11,512 nucleotides of DNA from Sphingomonadales bacterium (GTDB lineage: Bacteria; Pseudomonadota; Alphaproteobacteria; Sphingomonadales; Sphingomonadaceae), in the NCBI GenBank assembly GCA_013298745.1, contig JAAFIT010000032.1, forward strand, positions 1 through 11,512. Direction: 5' to 3'. Positions within the stretch are counted from its first letter, which is position 1, and the number at the start of each line of letters is the position of its first letter. The position numbers were made by a program, and so were the translations under genes. Under the pieces are notes generated by a model that worked only from the letters and a program-made list of their open reading frames with translations, did not search any database and had not been told where the DNA came from. Of this stretch, positions 1 through 8,800 are shown piece after piece.

Positions 1-2273
1 GCATCAGCGTCACCCGCCCCAGCGGTGAACGCGCCGCGGTCACCGGCCTGACGCTGGCCGCAACACGCTATGTCATCTCCTCGGGTGTCGCCGATATCGG
101 CGCGGCGGCGGTCAATGGCATCAGCGTCACCGGCAAGGGCAAGGCGCCCGAAACCGTGGCGCTCGGCGGCCTGACGGTCGCGCCGAGCCAGATTCGCATG
201 ACACCCCATGAAGCCGATATCGGTGCGATCACCGCCACCGGCCTGCGCCTTGGCGCGCGCGTTGCGCCCGACAACAGTGTCAGCATCCCTGGTCTTTACC
301 CGATGGCGCTGCCGAAATCGGCACCGTCTGAAGGCCCGGCCTGGACAACGCGCCTCGCCGGTTTCGCGCTTGCCGATGCCGCGGTTCGCGTCGCCGTTGA
401 TCGCGCCGCGCCGATGAAGAGCAGCGTTCTCAACCTCGCGCCGATGACCGCCAAGGTCGGACCGTTGACCAGTGCGCTCGATGCGCCACTCGACGTTGCC
501 TTTTCGACCGGCATCAACGGCAAGTCGCGGTTTGCGCTGTCGGGCACGGCGTCGCCGACCAACGCCAGCGCCGATCTCGCCATCGATCTGGTCGGCCTGC
601 CGCTGGCGGAGTTCGCGGCGCTGGCACCGCCAACATCGGTGCTGGTGAAGGGCGGCAATCTCGATGTGAAGGGGCATCTCAAGCTTGCCAATGGCAAGGC
701 GGGGCCGGCACCCGATTTCACCGGCACCGTCGGGGTGCGCGATTTCGACCTCGCCCAGCGCAGCGACGGCAGTGATCTGGTCAAGTGGAAGCAACTCGAT
801 GTCACCGGCATCCGCTACAAATCGGTCCCGCAGAAGCTTGCCATCGATCGCATCGCCTTTGATCGTGCGGTCAGCCGGGTCACCATCACCCGCGAGGCCA
901 AGCTCAATCTGGCGACTGTTGCCGGCGCCGAAACGCCTAGCCTCGCCGATCCGGCTGCCGATGCGGCCCCGGCAACAGAAGCACCGGCGCTGGTCGACGC
1001 CGGCGACAAGCGCATCAAGGTCGCGGCACCGGTCAGTGGGACGATCAGTGCGGCGGGCAAGCTGTTCCCGATCACCATCGGCGCCATTACGGTCAAGGGC
1101 AGCACCGTAGCGTTCGCCGATTATTCGATCGAGCCGAACTTTGCCGCCAGCATCCAGGGCTTTCAGGGCAAGATCACCAACCTGTCGACGGCGCCCGGCA
1201 CGCAGGCAAAGTTCAACCTCAGCGGCTATATCATCGATCGCTACTCGCCGGTCACCATCACCGGCGCGGCCAATCCCTTTGCCTATGACGCCAATACCGA
1301 TCTGACCGCGAAGTTCAGCAATATCGAGCTGCCGGTCTTCAATCCCTATTCGGGTCGCTTTGCCGGCTATGCGATTGCCAAGGGCAAGCTGTCGACAACG
1401 CTCCATTATCGCATCGTCAATCGCGGTCTCAACGCCGATCACAATATCGTTGTCGATCAGCTGACCTGGGGCGAAGCGACCGGCAGCAAGGATAAGGTCT
1501 CACTGCCGATCCGCCTCGCTACCTCGCTGCTGAAGGACAAGAACGGCGTCATCGATCTCGATCTGCCGGTCGAAGGCACGCTCGATGACCCGAAGTTCAA
1601 GATCTGGCCGGTGGTGTGGAAGGTGGTCGGCAATGTGCTGACCAAGCTGATCACAGCGCCCTTTGCGCTCATCGGCTCGCTGTTCGGCGGCGGGCCGGAA
1701 GCGCAATTCGTGACCTTCGACGCTGGCTCGGCGCTCGTTCCGCCCGAAGCCGACAAGAGCCTGAAAGCGGTGGCGAAGGGTCTGGCGGAAAAGACCGAGG
1801 TCAACCTCGATATCCCCGCCGGCCCCGGCATCCGCGAAGATGGTGAAGCGATGACGACCAAGGCGCTGGAAACGGCGGTTCTGGCCGGCAAGAAAGGCCC
1901 GATCGCCGCCGATTATGCCAGCCTTGACGCGGGCAAGAAGGTTGATCGCTTGAAATCGGTGTACAAGGCGAAGTTCGGCAAGGGGCCAAAGATCCCCGAA
2001 GACGCCGGGGTGCCGAAGGCCGGGATGTTCGCCGGCGGCGAGGCCAAGGCGGCGGCGAATGCGGCGCAGATCAAATGGCTTGAAACCGAATTGCGGCCAA
2101 AATTCGCGCCGACACCCGAAGCATTGGCGGCGCTCGGCCAGGCGCGGGCAGCGGCGGTGAAGGAATCGCTGCTCGGCGAAAATGCCATCGACGCGGCGCG
2201 GGTGTTCATTGCGACCGATAAGGCGGTAACGGCCAAGGACGGCAAGGTGGTGATGGAGTTGACGGTCAAATAG
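1..2273 (+). CDS. DUF748 (AsmA-like) envelope protein, 5' truncated by window edge
   Basis: The reading frame is open from base 3 to the TAG at 2271-2273, giving 756 visible residues; the start lies upstream of the window. The diagnostic part is the conserved DUF748 core: GYAIAKGKLS around 1365-1395, then DQLTWGE, then LPIRLATSLLKDKNGVIDLD and LPVEGTLDDPKF, followed by a hydrophobic stretch ending SLFGGG (about 1494-1697). After it comes an FDAGSALVPPEADKSL segment and a region with an OmpA-like pattern, as usual at the C-terminus of this family. The N-terminal visible part is beta-rich and contains repeats of about 40 residues. An Ala/Pro-rich linker lies near 925-1015. DUF748 proteins belong with the AsmA/YhdP/TamB group, large periplasm-spanning proteins tied to outer-membrane lipid homeostasis; that role is inferred from the family. 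The TAG is 38 bp before the next ATG, so co-transcription with the transporter is possible. Confidence 0.88.
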   Translation, partial: ISVTRPSGERAAVTGLTLAATRYVISSGVADIGAAAVNGISVTGKGKAPETVALGGLTVAPSQIRMTPHEADIGAITATGLRLGARVAPDNSVSIPGLYPMALPKSAPSEGPAWTTRLAGFALADAAVRVAVDRAAPMKSSVLNLAPMTAKVGPLTSALDAPLDVAFSTGINGKSRFALSGTASPTNASADLAIDLVGLPLAEFAALAPPTSVLVKGGNLDVKGHLKLANGKAGPAPDFTGTVGVRDFDLAQRSDGSDLVKWKQLDVTGIRYKSVPQKLAIDRIAFDRAVSRVTITREAKLNLATVAGAETPSLADPAADAAPATEAPALVDAGDKRIKVAAPVSGTISAAGKLFPITIGAITVKGSTVAFADYSIEPNFAASIQGFQGKITNLSTAPGTQAKFNLSGYIIDRYSPVTITGAANPFAYDANTDLTAKFSNIELPVFNPYSGRFAGYAIAKGKLSTTLHYRIVNRGLNADHNIVVDQLTWGEATGSKDKVSLPIRLATSLLKDKNGVIDLDLPVEGTLDDPKFKIWPVVWKVVGNVLTKLITAPFALIGSLFGGGPEAQFVTFDAGSALVPPEADKSLKAVAKGLAEKTEVNLDIPAGPGIREDGEAMTTKALETAVLAGKKGPIAADYASLDAGKKVDRLKSVYKAKFGKGPKIPEDAGVPKAGMFAGGEAKAAANAAQIKWLETELRPKFAPTPEALAALGQARAAAVKESLLGENAIDAARVFIATDKAVTAKDGKVVMELTVK

Positions 2274-2311
2274 GGTTGACCGCGAGCATTGCACCCCGCA
2301 ACGGCAGCAGC

Positions 2312-3577
2312 ATGAGCACCGCGCCGTCCACTCGTCGTATCCTCGGCGCCAGCCTCGTCGGCACCGCAGTCGAATTCTATGATTTCTATATCTATGCGAC
2401 GGCCGCAGCGATCGTCTTCGGGCCGCTGTTCTTTCCGTCCGATGATCCGTCGCTGCAATTGCTCGCGGCCTATGCCAGCTTTGCCGTCGCGTTCATCGCC
2501 CGGCCGATCGGCGCGCTGGTGTTCGGCCATTATGGCGATCGCATTGGCCGCAAATCGACGCTGGTTGCCAGCCTTTTGGTGATGGGCGGATCGACGCTGG
2601 CGATCGCCTTTTTGCCAACGCATGCCGCCGTTGGCTGGGTGGCGCCGCTGCTGCTGTGTGCGCTGCGTTTTGGGCAAGGCTTCGGCCTCGGCGGTGAATG
2701 GGGCGGCGCGGCGTTGCTGGCGGTGGAGAATGCTCCGCCTGGTTGGCGCGGCCGCTTTGGCATGTTTCCACAGCTCGGCGCGCCGGTTGGCTTCATTGCC
2801 GCGAACGGCCTGTTTCTCATTCTGGGGCTGACGCTCAGCGACGGCGATTTCAAGACCTGGGGGTGGCGCCTGCCTTTCCTGTTCAGCGCCGTCCTTGTCG
2901 GGGTCGGGTTGTGGGTGCGGCTGAAGCTCACCGAAACGCCGGCGTTTGCGGCGCTGGCGGAAAAGGGCCCGCCGCCGGCCGTCCCGGTTGCCGAACTGCT
3001 GCGCTTTCACTGGCGCGCGACGCTAGGCGGCACCCTGGGGGTGATCGCCTGCTTCGCGCTCTTTTATCTGTCGACGGCGTTTGCGCTTGGTTATGGCACG
3101 ACGAAACTCGGCTATGCCCGCGAGGCGTTTCTGTCGGTGCAATTGGGTGCCATCCTGTTCCTCGCCGCAGGCATCCTGTTGTCGGGCTGGCTGTCAGACA
3201 AATTCGATCCGCGCCGGGTGCTGATCGGCGGCTGTGTTGCCGGTGTGGTGGCCGGGCTCCTGCTGGCGCCGATGCTGGGCAGCGGCTCGCTGATGGTGAT
3301 CGGCGCGTTTCTGGCGTTGGCGCTGTTCACCATGGGGTTCGTCTATGGGCCATTGGGAGTGTGGTTGCCGGGGCTGTTCCCGGCGCGGGTGCGCTACACC
3401 GGTGCGTCGATGGCGTTCAACCTCGGCGGCATCCTTGGTGGTGGATTGGCGCCAGTCATCGCGCAGGCGCTGTCCGATCGCGGTGGCCTGCAGCCGGTCG
3501 GCTGGTATCTGGCGGTCGCGTGCGGCGCCAGTCTTGTTGCCCTGCTCTTTTTGAAAGCCCCGCCGCATCTCGACTGA
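2312..3577 (+). CDS. MFS transporter, metabolite:H+ symporter (MHS) type
   Basis: This 421-residue protein is an integral inner-membrane secondary transporter, expected to have 12 transmembrane helices; long hydrophobic segments run through its whole length. MHS-family signatures are clear. The first helix carries the acidic motif AVEFYDFYIY (residues 19-28). The loop between helices 2 and 3 has the MFS signature GHYGDRIGRK (72-81). RFGQGFGLGGEWGGA (119-133) is the typical helix 4 motif of ProP, ShiA and KgtP relatives. Known members import shikimate, 2-oxoglutarate, citrate, proline or betaine with protons; the substrate here cannot be told from sequence. I chose the ATG at 2312 because family members start shortly before this RRILGAS segment. 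An in-frame TTG at 2276 would add 12 residues without a good ribosome site. The upstream AACGGCAGC is itself a poor Shine-Dalgarno, so translation may depend on coupling to the DUF748 gene. Confidence 0.9.
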   Translation: MSTAPSTRRILGASLVGTAVEFYDFYIYATAAAIVFGPLFFPSDDPSLQLLAAYASFAVAFIARPIGALVFGHYGDRIGRKSTLVASLLVMGGSTLAIAFLPTHAAVGWVAPLLLCALRFGQGFGLGGEWGGAALLAVENAPPGWRGRFGMFPQLGAPVGFIAANGLFLILGLTLSDGDFKTWGWRLPFLFSAVLVGVGLWVRLKLTETPAFAALAEKGPPPAVPVAELLRFHWRATLGGTLGVIACFALFYLSTAFALGYGTTKLGYAREAFLSVQLGAILFLAAGILLSGWLSDKFDPRRVLIGGCVAGVVAGLLLAPMLGSGSLMVIGAFLALALFTMGFVYGPLGVWLPGLFPARVRYTGASMAFNLGGILGGGLAPVIAQALSDRGGLQPVGWYLAVACGASLVALLFLKAPPHLD

Positions 3578-3604
3578 TCGCTGTGGAGCCGATAGCGTGC
3601 GCCC

Positions 3605-3658
3605 ATGAAAATTGCCCTGTTCGCCGCGCTACTCCTCTCCACAGCTCCGGCGCTTGCT
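3605..3658 (+). other. Sec signal peptide of the acylase
   Basis: Residues 1-18 show the classic order: a Lys at position 2, a hydrophobic core (IALFAALLLS), then a small-residue cleavage box ALA followed by AT. The mature alpha chain would start at Ala19. Seen directly in the translation; the exact cleavage position is inferred from the A-x-A rule. Confidence 0.8.
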
Positions 3659-5773
3659 GCGACGTCTGCCGAAATGTCGCGCTGGCAGGCGCAGGCGGCG
3701 CGGGTCAGCATCGCGCGTGACGATTGGGGCATCCCGCACATCAAGGGCAAGACCGACGCCGATGCGGTGTTCGGGATGATCTATGCCCAGGCCGAAGATG
3801 ACTTCAACCGGGTCGAGACGAACTTCATCAACGCGCAAGGGCGCCTGGCCGAAGCGGAAGGCGAAAAGGCGATCTGGCGCGATCTGCGGATGAAGCTGTT
3901 CATCACGCCCGAGGCGCTGAAAGCCGATTACGCCCGCAGCCCGGCGTGGTTGAAGGCGCTGATGGTGGCGTGGGCCGACGGGCTCAATTTCTATCTCGCG
4001 ACGCATCCACAGGTGAAGCCGCGCGTCATTACGCATTTCGAACCCTGGATGGCGCTGTCGTTCAGTGAAGGCAGCATCGGCGGCGATATCGCCGGCGTCT
4101 CGCTCGGCCAGCTCGAAGCGCTCTATACCAACAAACAGGTCGCGCTGTCGGATGTCGAAAGCGGCGCGGTGCGGCCCGAGCCGATGGGATCGAACGGCTT
4201 TGCCATCGCGCCGTCGCACACCAAGAACGGCCATGCGCTGCTGATGATCAACCCGCACACCAGCTTCTTCTTCCGCTCCGAAGCCAAGGTGGAAAGCGAC
4301 GAGGGGTTGAACGTCTATGGCGCCTCCACCTGGGGGCAGTTCTTCACCTATCAGGGCTTCAACGCCAACACCGGCTGGATGCACACCACCTCGGGCGTCG
4401 ACAGTGTTGATGAATATCGTGAAACCACCCGCAAGACGGCCAGGGGCTGGGAGGTCAAATCGGGGGATCGCTGGCTGCCGGTGACAACCCGCACCATCAC
4501 CATTCCCTATCGCAGCGGCGGCGCCATGGCCTCGCGCAGTTTCACCGCCTGGTTCACGCCGCACGGCCCGGTGGTGCGCGCCGAAGACGGCCAGTGGATC
4601 AGCGTATCGTTGATGAACAAGCCGCTGGCGGCGCTCGAACAGAGTTTCCTGCGCACCAAGACGACCGATCTGGCCAGTTATCTGAAGGTCGCCGAGCTGA
4701 AGGCCAATTCGTCGAATGCCACGCTGTTCGCCAGCAGTAAAGGGGAGATTGCCTATCTCCACCCGCAATTCGTGCCGCGGCGTGACGATCGTTTCGATTT
4801 CACCAAGCCGGTTGATGGCAGTGATCCGGCAACCGCGTGGCAGGGCGAACACGCGCTGACGGAACTGCCGCAGGCGCTCAACCCGAAGAATGGCTGGGCG
4901 TTCAACACCAATAACTGGCCATGGACCGCCGCCGGCGCCGACAGCCCGCGAAAGGCCGATTTCCCGCGCTACATGGACGATGCCGGTGAAAATCCGCGCG
5001 GCCCCAACGCCGTGCGGGTGCTGTCGGCGCGGCGGGACTTCACGGTCGATACGCTGCTTGCCGCGGGCTATGACAGTTATATCCCGGCGTTTGCCGATCT
5101 CGTGCCGACCTTGCTTGCGGCCTATGACCGGCTTCCGGCAGGCAATGCCCAGCGGGTGGCGCTGGCGGCGCCCATCGCGGCGTTGCGTGACTGGGATTTC
5201 CGCACGTCCGAAACCTCGGTGCCGATGGCGCTGGCGACCTTCTGGGGCCAGTCGCTCGTCGGCCGCTTTGGCGCGGTCGCCAAAAAGGATGGCGAAGCGC
5301 TGGTTCCCTTCCTGGTTGCCAAACCTTCGGACGCCGACAGGCTCGATGCCTTTGGCGAAGCCGTCGAGCGGTTGACGCGTGATTTCGGCACCTGGAGCAC
5401 GCCCTGGGGCGACATCAACCGCTTTCAGCGGCTGACCGCGGATCTTGACCATCCGTTCGATGACAGCAAACCGAGCATCCCTATCGGTTTTGCCTCGGCA
5501 CAATGGGGGTCACTGCCGGCCTTTGGCGCCAGCCCCGGCGCCGGCACGAAGCGCTGGTATGGCAGCTATGGCAACAGCTTCGTCGCGGTGGTCGAATTCG
5601 GGCCCAAACTCGCCGCGCGCGCCGTTTCGGCTGGCGGTCAGAGCGGCGATCCCAAGTCACCCCACTTCAACGACCAGGCCGAACGCTATCGCAGCCATGA
5701 TTTCCGCAACGTCTATTTCACCGACGCGGACCTGCAGGGCCACATCGAGCGGCGCTATCGTCCCGGAGAGTAA
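3605..5773 (+). CDS. Secreted penicillin acylase family (S45 Ntn-hydrolase), AHL/aculeacin acylase-like
   Basis: The product is 722 residues, the usual size for a precursor in this family. It begins with a clear signal peptide (K2, hydrophobic core, APALA; likely cleavage after residue 18), so it acts in the periplasm or outside the cell. Family members cleave themselves into alpha and beta chains, and the new beta N-terminal Ser is the nucleophile. Here EPMG|SNGFAI places it at Ser196 (codon 4190-4192), giving an alpha part of about 177 residues and a beta part of 527. Other S45 marks are RDDWGIPHI (38-46), YAQAEDD (60-66), NPH (216-218), HGPV (320-323) and FNTNNWPW (433-440), which holds the expected oxyanion Asn. 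The family hydrolyses amide bonds of penicillins, cyclic lipopeptides or acyl-homoserine lactones. Substrate is not predictable here, so quorum quenching is only a possibility. No good Shine-Dalgarno lies at normal distance; the nearest is TGGAG about 16 bases upstream. Confidence 0.9.
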   Translation: MKIALFAALLLSTAPALAATSAEMSRWQAQAARVSIARDDWGIPHIKGKTDADAVFGMIYAQAEDDFNRVETNFINAQGRLAEAEGEKAIWRDLRMKLFITPEALKADYARSPAWLKALMVAWADGLNFYLATHPQVKPRVITHFEPWMALSFSEGSIGGDIAGVSLGQLEALYTNKQVALSDVESGAVRPEPMGSNGFAIAPSHTKNGHALLMINPHTSFFFRSEAKVESDEGLNVYGASTWGQFFTYQGFNANTGWMHTTSGVDSVDEYRETTRKTARGWEVKSGDRWLPVTTRTITIPYRSGGAMASRSFTAWFTPHGPVVRAEDGQWISVSLMNKPLAALEQSFLRTKTTDLASYLKVAELKANSSNATLFASSKGEIAYLHPQFVPRRDDRFDFTKPVDGSDPATAWQGEHALTELPQALNPKNGWAFNTNNWPWTAAGADSPRKADFPRYMDDAGENPRGPNAVRVLSARRDFTVDTLLAAGYDSYIPAFADLVPTLLAAYDRLPAGNAQRVALAAPIAALRDWDFRTSETSVPMALATFWGQSLVGRFGAVAKKDGEALVPFLVAKPSDADRLDAFGEAVERLTRDFGTWSTPWGDINRFQRLTADLDHPFDDSKPSIPIGFASAQWGSLPAFGASPGAGTKRWYGSYGNSFVAVVEFGPKLAARAVSAGGQSGDPKSPHFNDQAERYRSHDFRNVYFTDADLQGHIERRYRPGE

Positions 5774-5790
5774 AACGCTACTGTCGGGGT

Positions 5791-5809
5791 CTGGGGCCGC
5801 TGGCCCCAG
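5791..5809. terminator. Hairpin between convergent genes, possible two-way terminator
   Basis: CTGGGGCC (5791-5798), a GCT loop (5799-5801) and GGCCCCAG (5802-5809) form a perfect 8-bp GC-rich stem. It sits in the 51-bp gap between the stop codons of the + strand acylase and the - strand glutamate dehydrogenase, where a shared terminator is expected. Neither side carries a T-rich tail, so it is not a classical intrinsic terminator; it may act weakly, protect 3' ends, or help Rho-dependent ending. Confidence 0.55.
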
Positions 5810-5824
5810 CCGCCGGAGGCAATT

Positions 5825-8800
5825 CTACAACAGCACCGTCCTTGCTTGTCCAGCAAGGTGCGCCAGCATGGCCGTCGACACGCCGCCGCCGACACGCGCG
5901 CGCGCCACCGGCGCGGCAATCCGCGCCAGTCGATCGCCGTTGGCCGCGCGCCAGGTGGCGACCGCCGTTGCCGGATCGCTGCCGTTGGGGGCAATGCGAC
6001 GCAGCAGATCGAGCCGTAGCGCTTCGAAATCGCGTACCAGCCCGGCCTTGAGCAGCCGTTCCCAGGGGTCGGTCGGCGTCAGCGCGGCCGCGGCGCCCTT
6101 CGCCCAATCGAGCCCGGTGGCTTCACCCAGCACGGTATAGGCGGTGGCAATCGCCGTCTCGCTGTGGCCGGTATCGCTGGCGAGCAGGCCGACGCCGACG
6201 GCGCCATCGAGGGCTTCGATGCCGACCAGCATCTGCAAGACATCGGCCGGGGCGCCAATTGTCGTCAGCCGCGCGGCAAAGCGATCAAGCTGGGCGCGCG
6301 GTTCGGGACGCAGGAAGGCATCCAGCCCGGCACCGAGCCGGCCAAGGCCGGGCTTGAGCCGTGCCACCAGCCGCGCCGGGGCCTCGCCGGGAGCGCAGCG
6401 GATAATGTCCGCCATCTGGGTGCGCAGCACATCGATGCCGGCAAGATGCAGATCGAGATGCACACCGCCCGCCACGGGTGCCGTATCGATCGCCGCCCAG
6501 AGCGCCCGAAAATCGAACAGCGCGCGCGCCGCGACAAAGGCCGCCGCGACGTCGGCAAGGCCGACACCCAATTCCTCGGCGAGTTCGAATGCCAGCCCCA
6601 GCCCGCCGCGGTTGACGATCTCGTTGGTCAGCTTGGTGGCGATCAGCTCGCGGCGCAGGCGATGGCCGTTGATGGCGCCGGCAAAGCGGTCGCGCATCGC
6701 GCTTGGGAAAGCGGCGTGCAGATCGGGTACCAGCAGCGCGTCGTCGATCAGTGCGGCGGCCGACGGCTCGGTGAGCGCGTCGTAGATCGCCATCTTGGCA
6801 TAGGCCATGATCACGGCAAGCTCGGGCCGTTCCAGCCCGTGCCCGGCGCGGCCGCGCTGAACCAGCACATCGTCAGCTGGCAATCCTTCGATCCTGCGAT
6901 CGAGCTCGGCGGCGCTCGCCTCCAGCGTCTGGATGAGGCGGATCTGGCCGGGCAGCGCAGCGACACCGCCGCGTTCGGCAAGGCTCAACGCCTGCGTCTG
7001 CATGATGTTGTCGGCAAGCACGAGGCCGGCGACATCGTCAGTCATCGCCACCAGCAGCGCATCGCGGTCATCCTCCGAGAGTCGCCCGGCAAGGACTTCG
7101 CTGCCCAAAGCGATCTTGATGTTGACCTCGTTGTCCGAACAATCGACGCCGGCGGAGTTGTCGATGAAATCGGTGTTGATGCGGCCACCTTTTGACGCAA
7201 ATTCGATGCGGCCGGCCTGGGTGACGCCCAGGTTGGCGCCTTCGCCCACCACCTTGGCGCCGATTTCCGCGCCGTTGATGCGGTGTGCGTCGTTGGCGCG
7301 ATCGCCTGCGTCGGCGTTGTTCTCGCTCGCGGCCTTCACATAGGTGCCGATCCCGCCGAACCACAACAGATCGCTGGGCATTTTCAGGATGGCGCTGATA
7401 AGCTCGGACGGGCTGAGGCTGTCAGCCGTCACGCCGAGCATGGCCTGCACCTGCGGTGTCAGTGGCACGGCCTTCAGGCTGCGCGGATAGACGCCGCCAC
7501 CCGCCGAAATGACGCCGCGATCATAATCGTCCCAGCTCGATCGCGGCAGCGCGAACATGCGCTGGCGCTCGGCAAAGCTCGCCGCGACATCGGGTTCGGG
7601 ATCGAAGAAGAAATGCCGGTGATCAAAGGCGGCCACCAGTTTGAGCGCCGGGCTGAGCAACATGCCATTGCCGAAGACATCACCCGACATGTCACCAACG
7701 CCCGCGACACGGATGCTGTCGGTCTGCACATCGACGCCCATTTCGCGGAAATGTCGCTGAACCGAAATCCAGGCGCCGCGCGCGGTGATCGCCATGGCCT
7801 TGTGGTCATAGCCATTGCCGCCGCCGCTGGCGAAGGCATCGCCCAGCCAGAAACCATGCGCCTGGGCGATGGCATTGGCGGTATCGGAAAAGGTCGCCGT
7901 CCCCTTGTCGGCGGCAACGACGAGATAGGGGTCGGGTGCGTCGTGGCATAAAACGCCGGCGGGCGGGATGTTGGTGCCGTCGGGGGCAAGATTGTCGGTC
8001 AACGACAGCAGCGCCCGGATGAAGATGCGATACGCTTCGGTGCCTTCGGTCAGCCAGGCGTCGCGGTTCGAAGCCGGCGGCAATAGCTTGGGATAAAAGC
8101 CGCCCTTGGCGCCGGTCGGCACGATGACGGTGTTCTTGACCTTTTGCGCCTTGACCAGGCCCAGCACTTCGGTGCGGAAATCATCACGCCGGTCGGACCA
8201 GCGCAGGCCGCCGCGCGCGATCGGTCCGCCGCGCAGATGAATGCCTTCGATGCGCGGTGAATAAACCCAGATTTCGCGATAGGGGATCGGCTTGGGCAGG
8301 TTCGGCACCTGATGGCTGTCCATCTTGAACGCCAGCGCCTCGGGGCCACCCGGCACAAAGGCGTTGGTGCGCAGCGTTGCCAGCATCACCGAACGATAAA
8401 GCCGCAGAATGCGATCATCGTCGATCGACGCGACATCGGCGAGTGCGGCTTCGATGTCGTCCAGCAGGGCGGCTTCGGCCTTGGCCCGCTTGGCGACATC
8501 GGGGCCGAAGCGCGTCTTGAACAGCGCCACCAGATCGCGCGCAATGCCGGGATAGTGGCGCAACGCATCGACAACGGTGGCCAACCCATAGGTGACCCCG
8601 GTCTGGCGCATGTAGCGGAAATAGGCGCGCAGCCAGCCCGCCGCTTCGGCTTCGATGCCGGCCATTACCGTAAGCGCGTTGAACAGGTCATTATCGGCCC
8701 GGCCAAGCAGCACGGCGGTCAACGCCGGCTCGACGCGCGCGCGCAACGCGTCCCAATCGTCGAGTACTGCGGGGTCGCTGGCTTCGAGCATGAAATCATG

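Noticed and set aside
2276..2311. TTG start 12 codons upstream of the transporter ATG
   Set aside because: It would place the start 2 bases after the DUF748 stop, but there is no clear ribosome site and the extra residues do not look like the family N-terminus.
1913..3010. 365-codon - strand frame across the DUF748 and transporter genes
   Set aside because: It spans two clear + strand genes and their junction, is dominated by Arg, Ala and Gln, and shows no motif.
2698..3720. 340-codon + strand frame overlapping the transporter and the acylase start
   Set aside because: Out-of-frame shadow, Arg/Gly-rich, without membrane segments or motifs; the transporter frame is clearly the coding one.
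3629..5503. 624-codon open frame on the - strand opposite the acylase
   Set aside because: High-GC coding DNA often leaves the opposite strand open. The translation is rich in Arg, Gly, His and Gln with no family motif, while the + strand gene has signal peptide and catalytic motifs.
6164..7195. 343-codon open frame on the + strand opposite the glutamate dehydrogenase
   Set aside because: Shadow frame of a well-conserved enzyme; no recognisable domain and biased composition.
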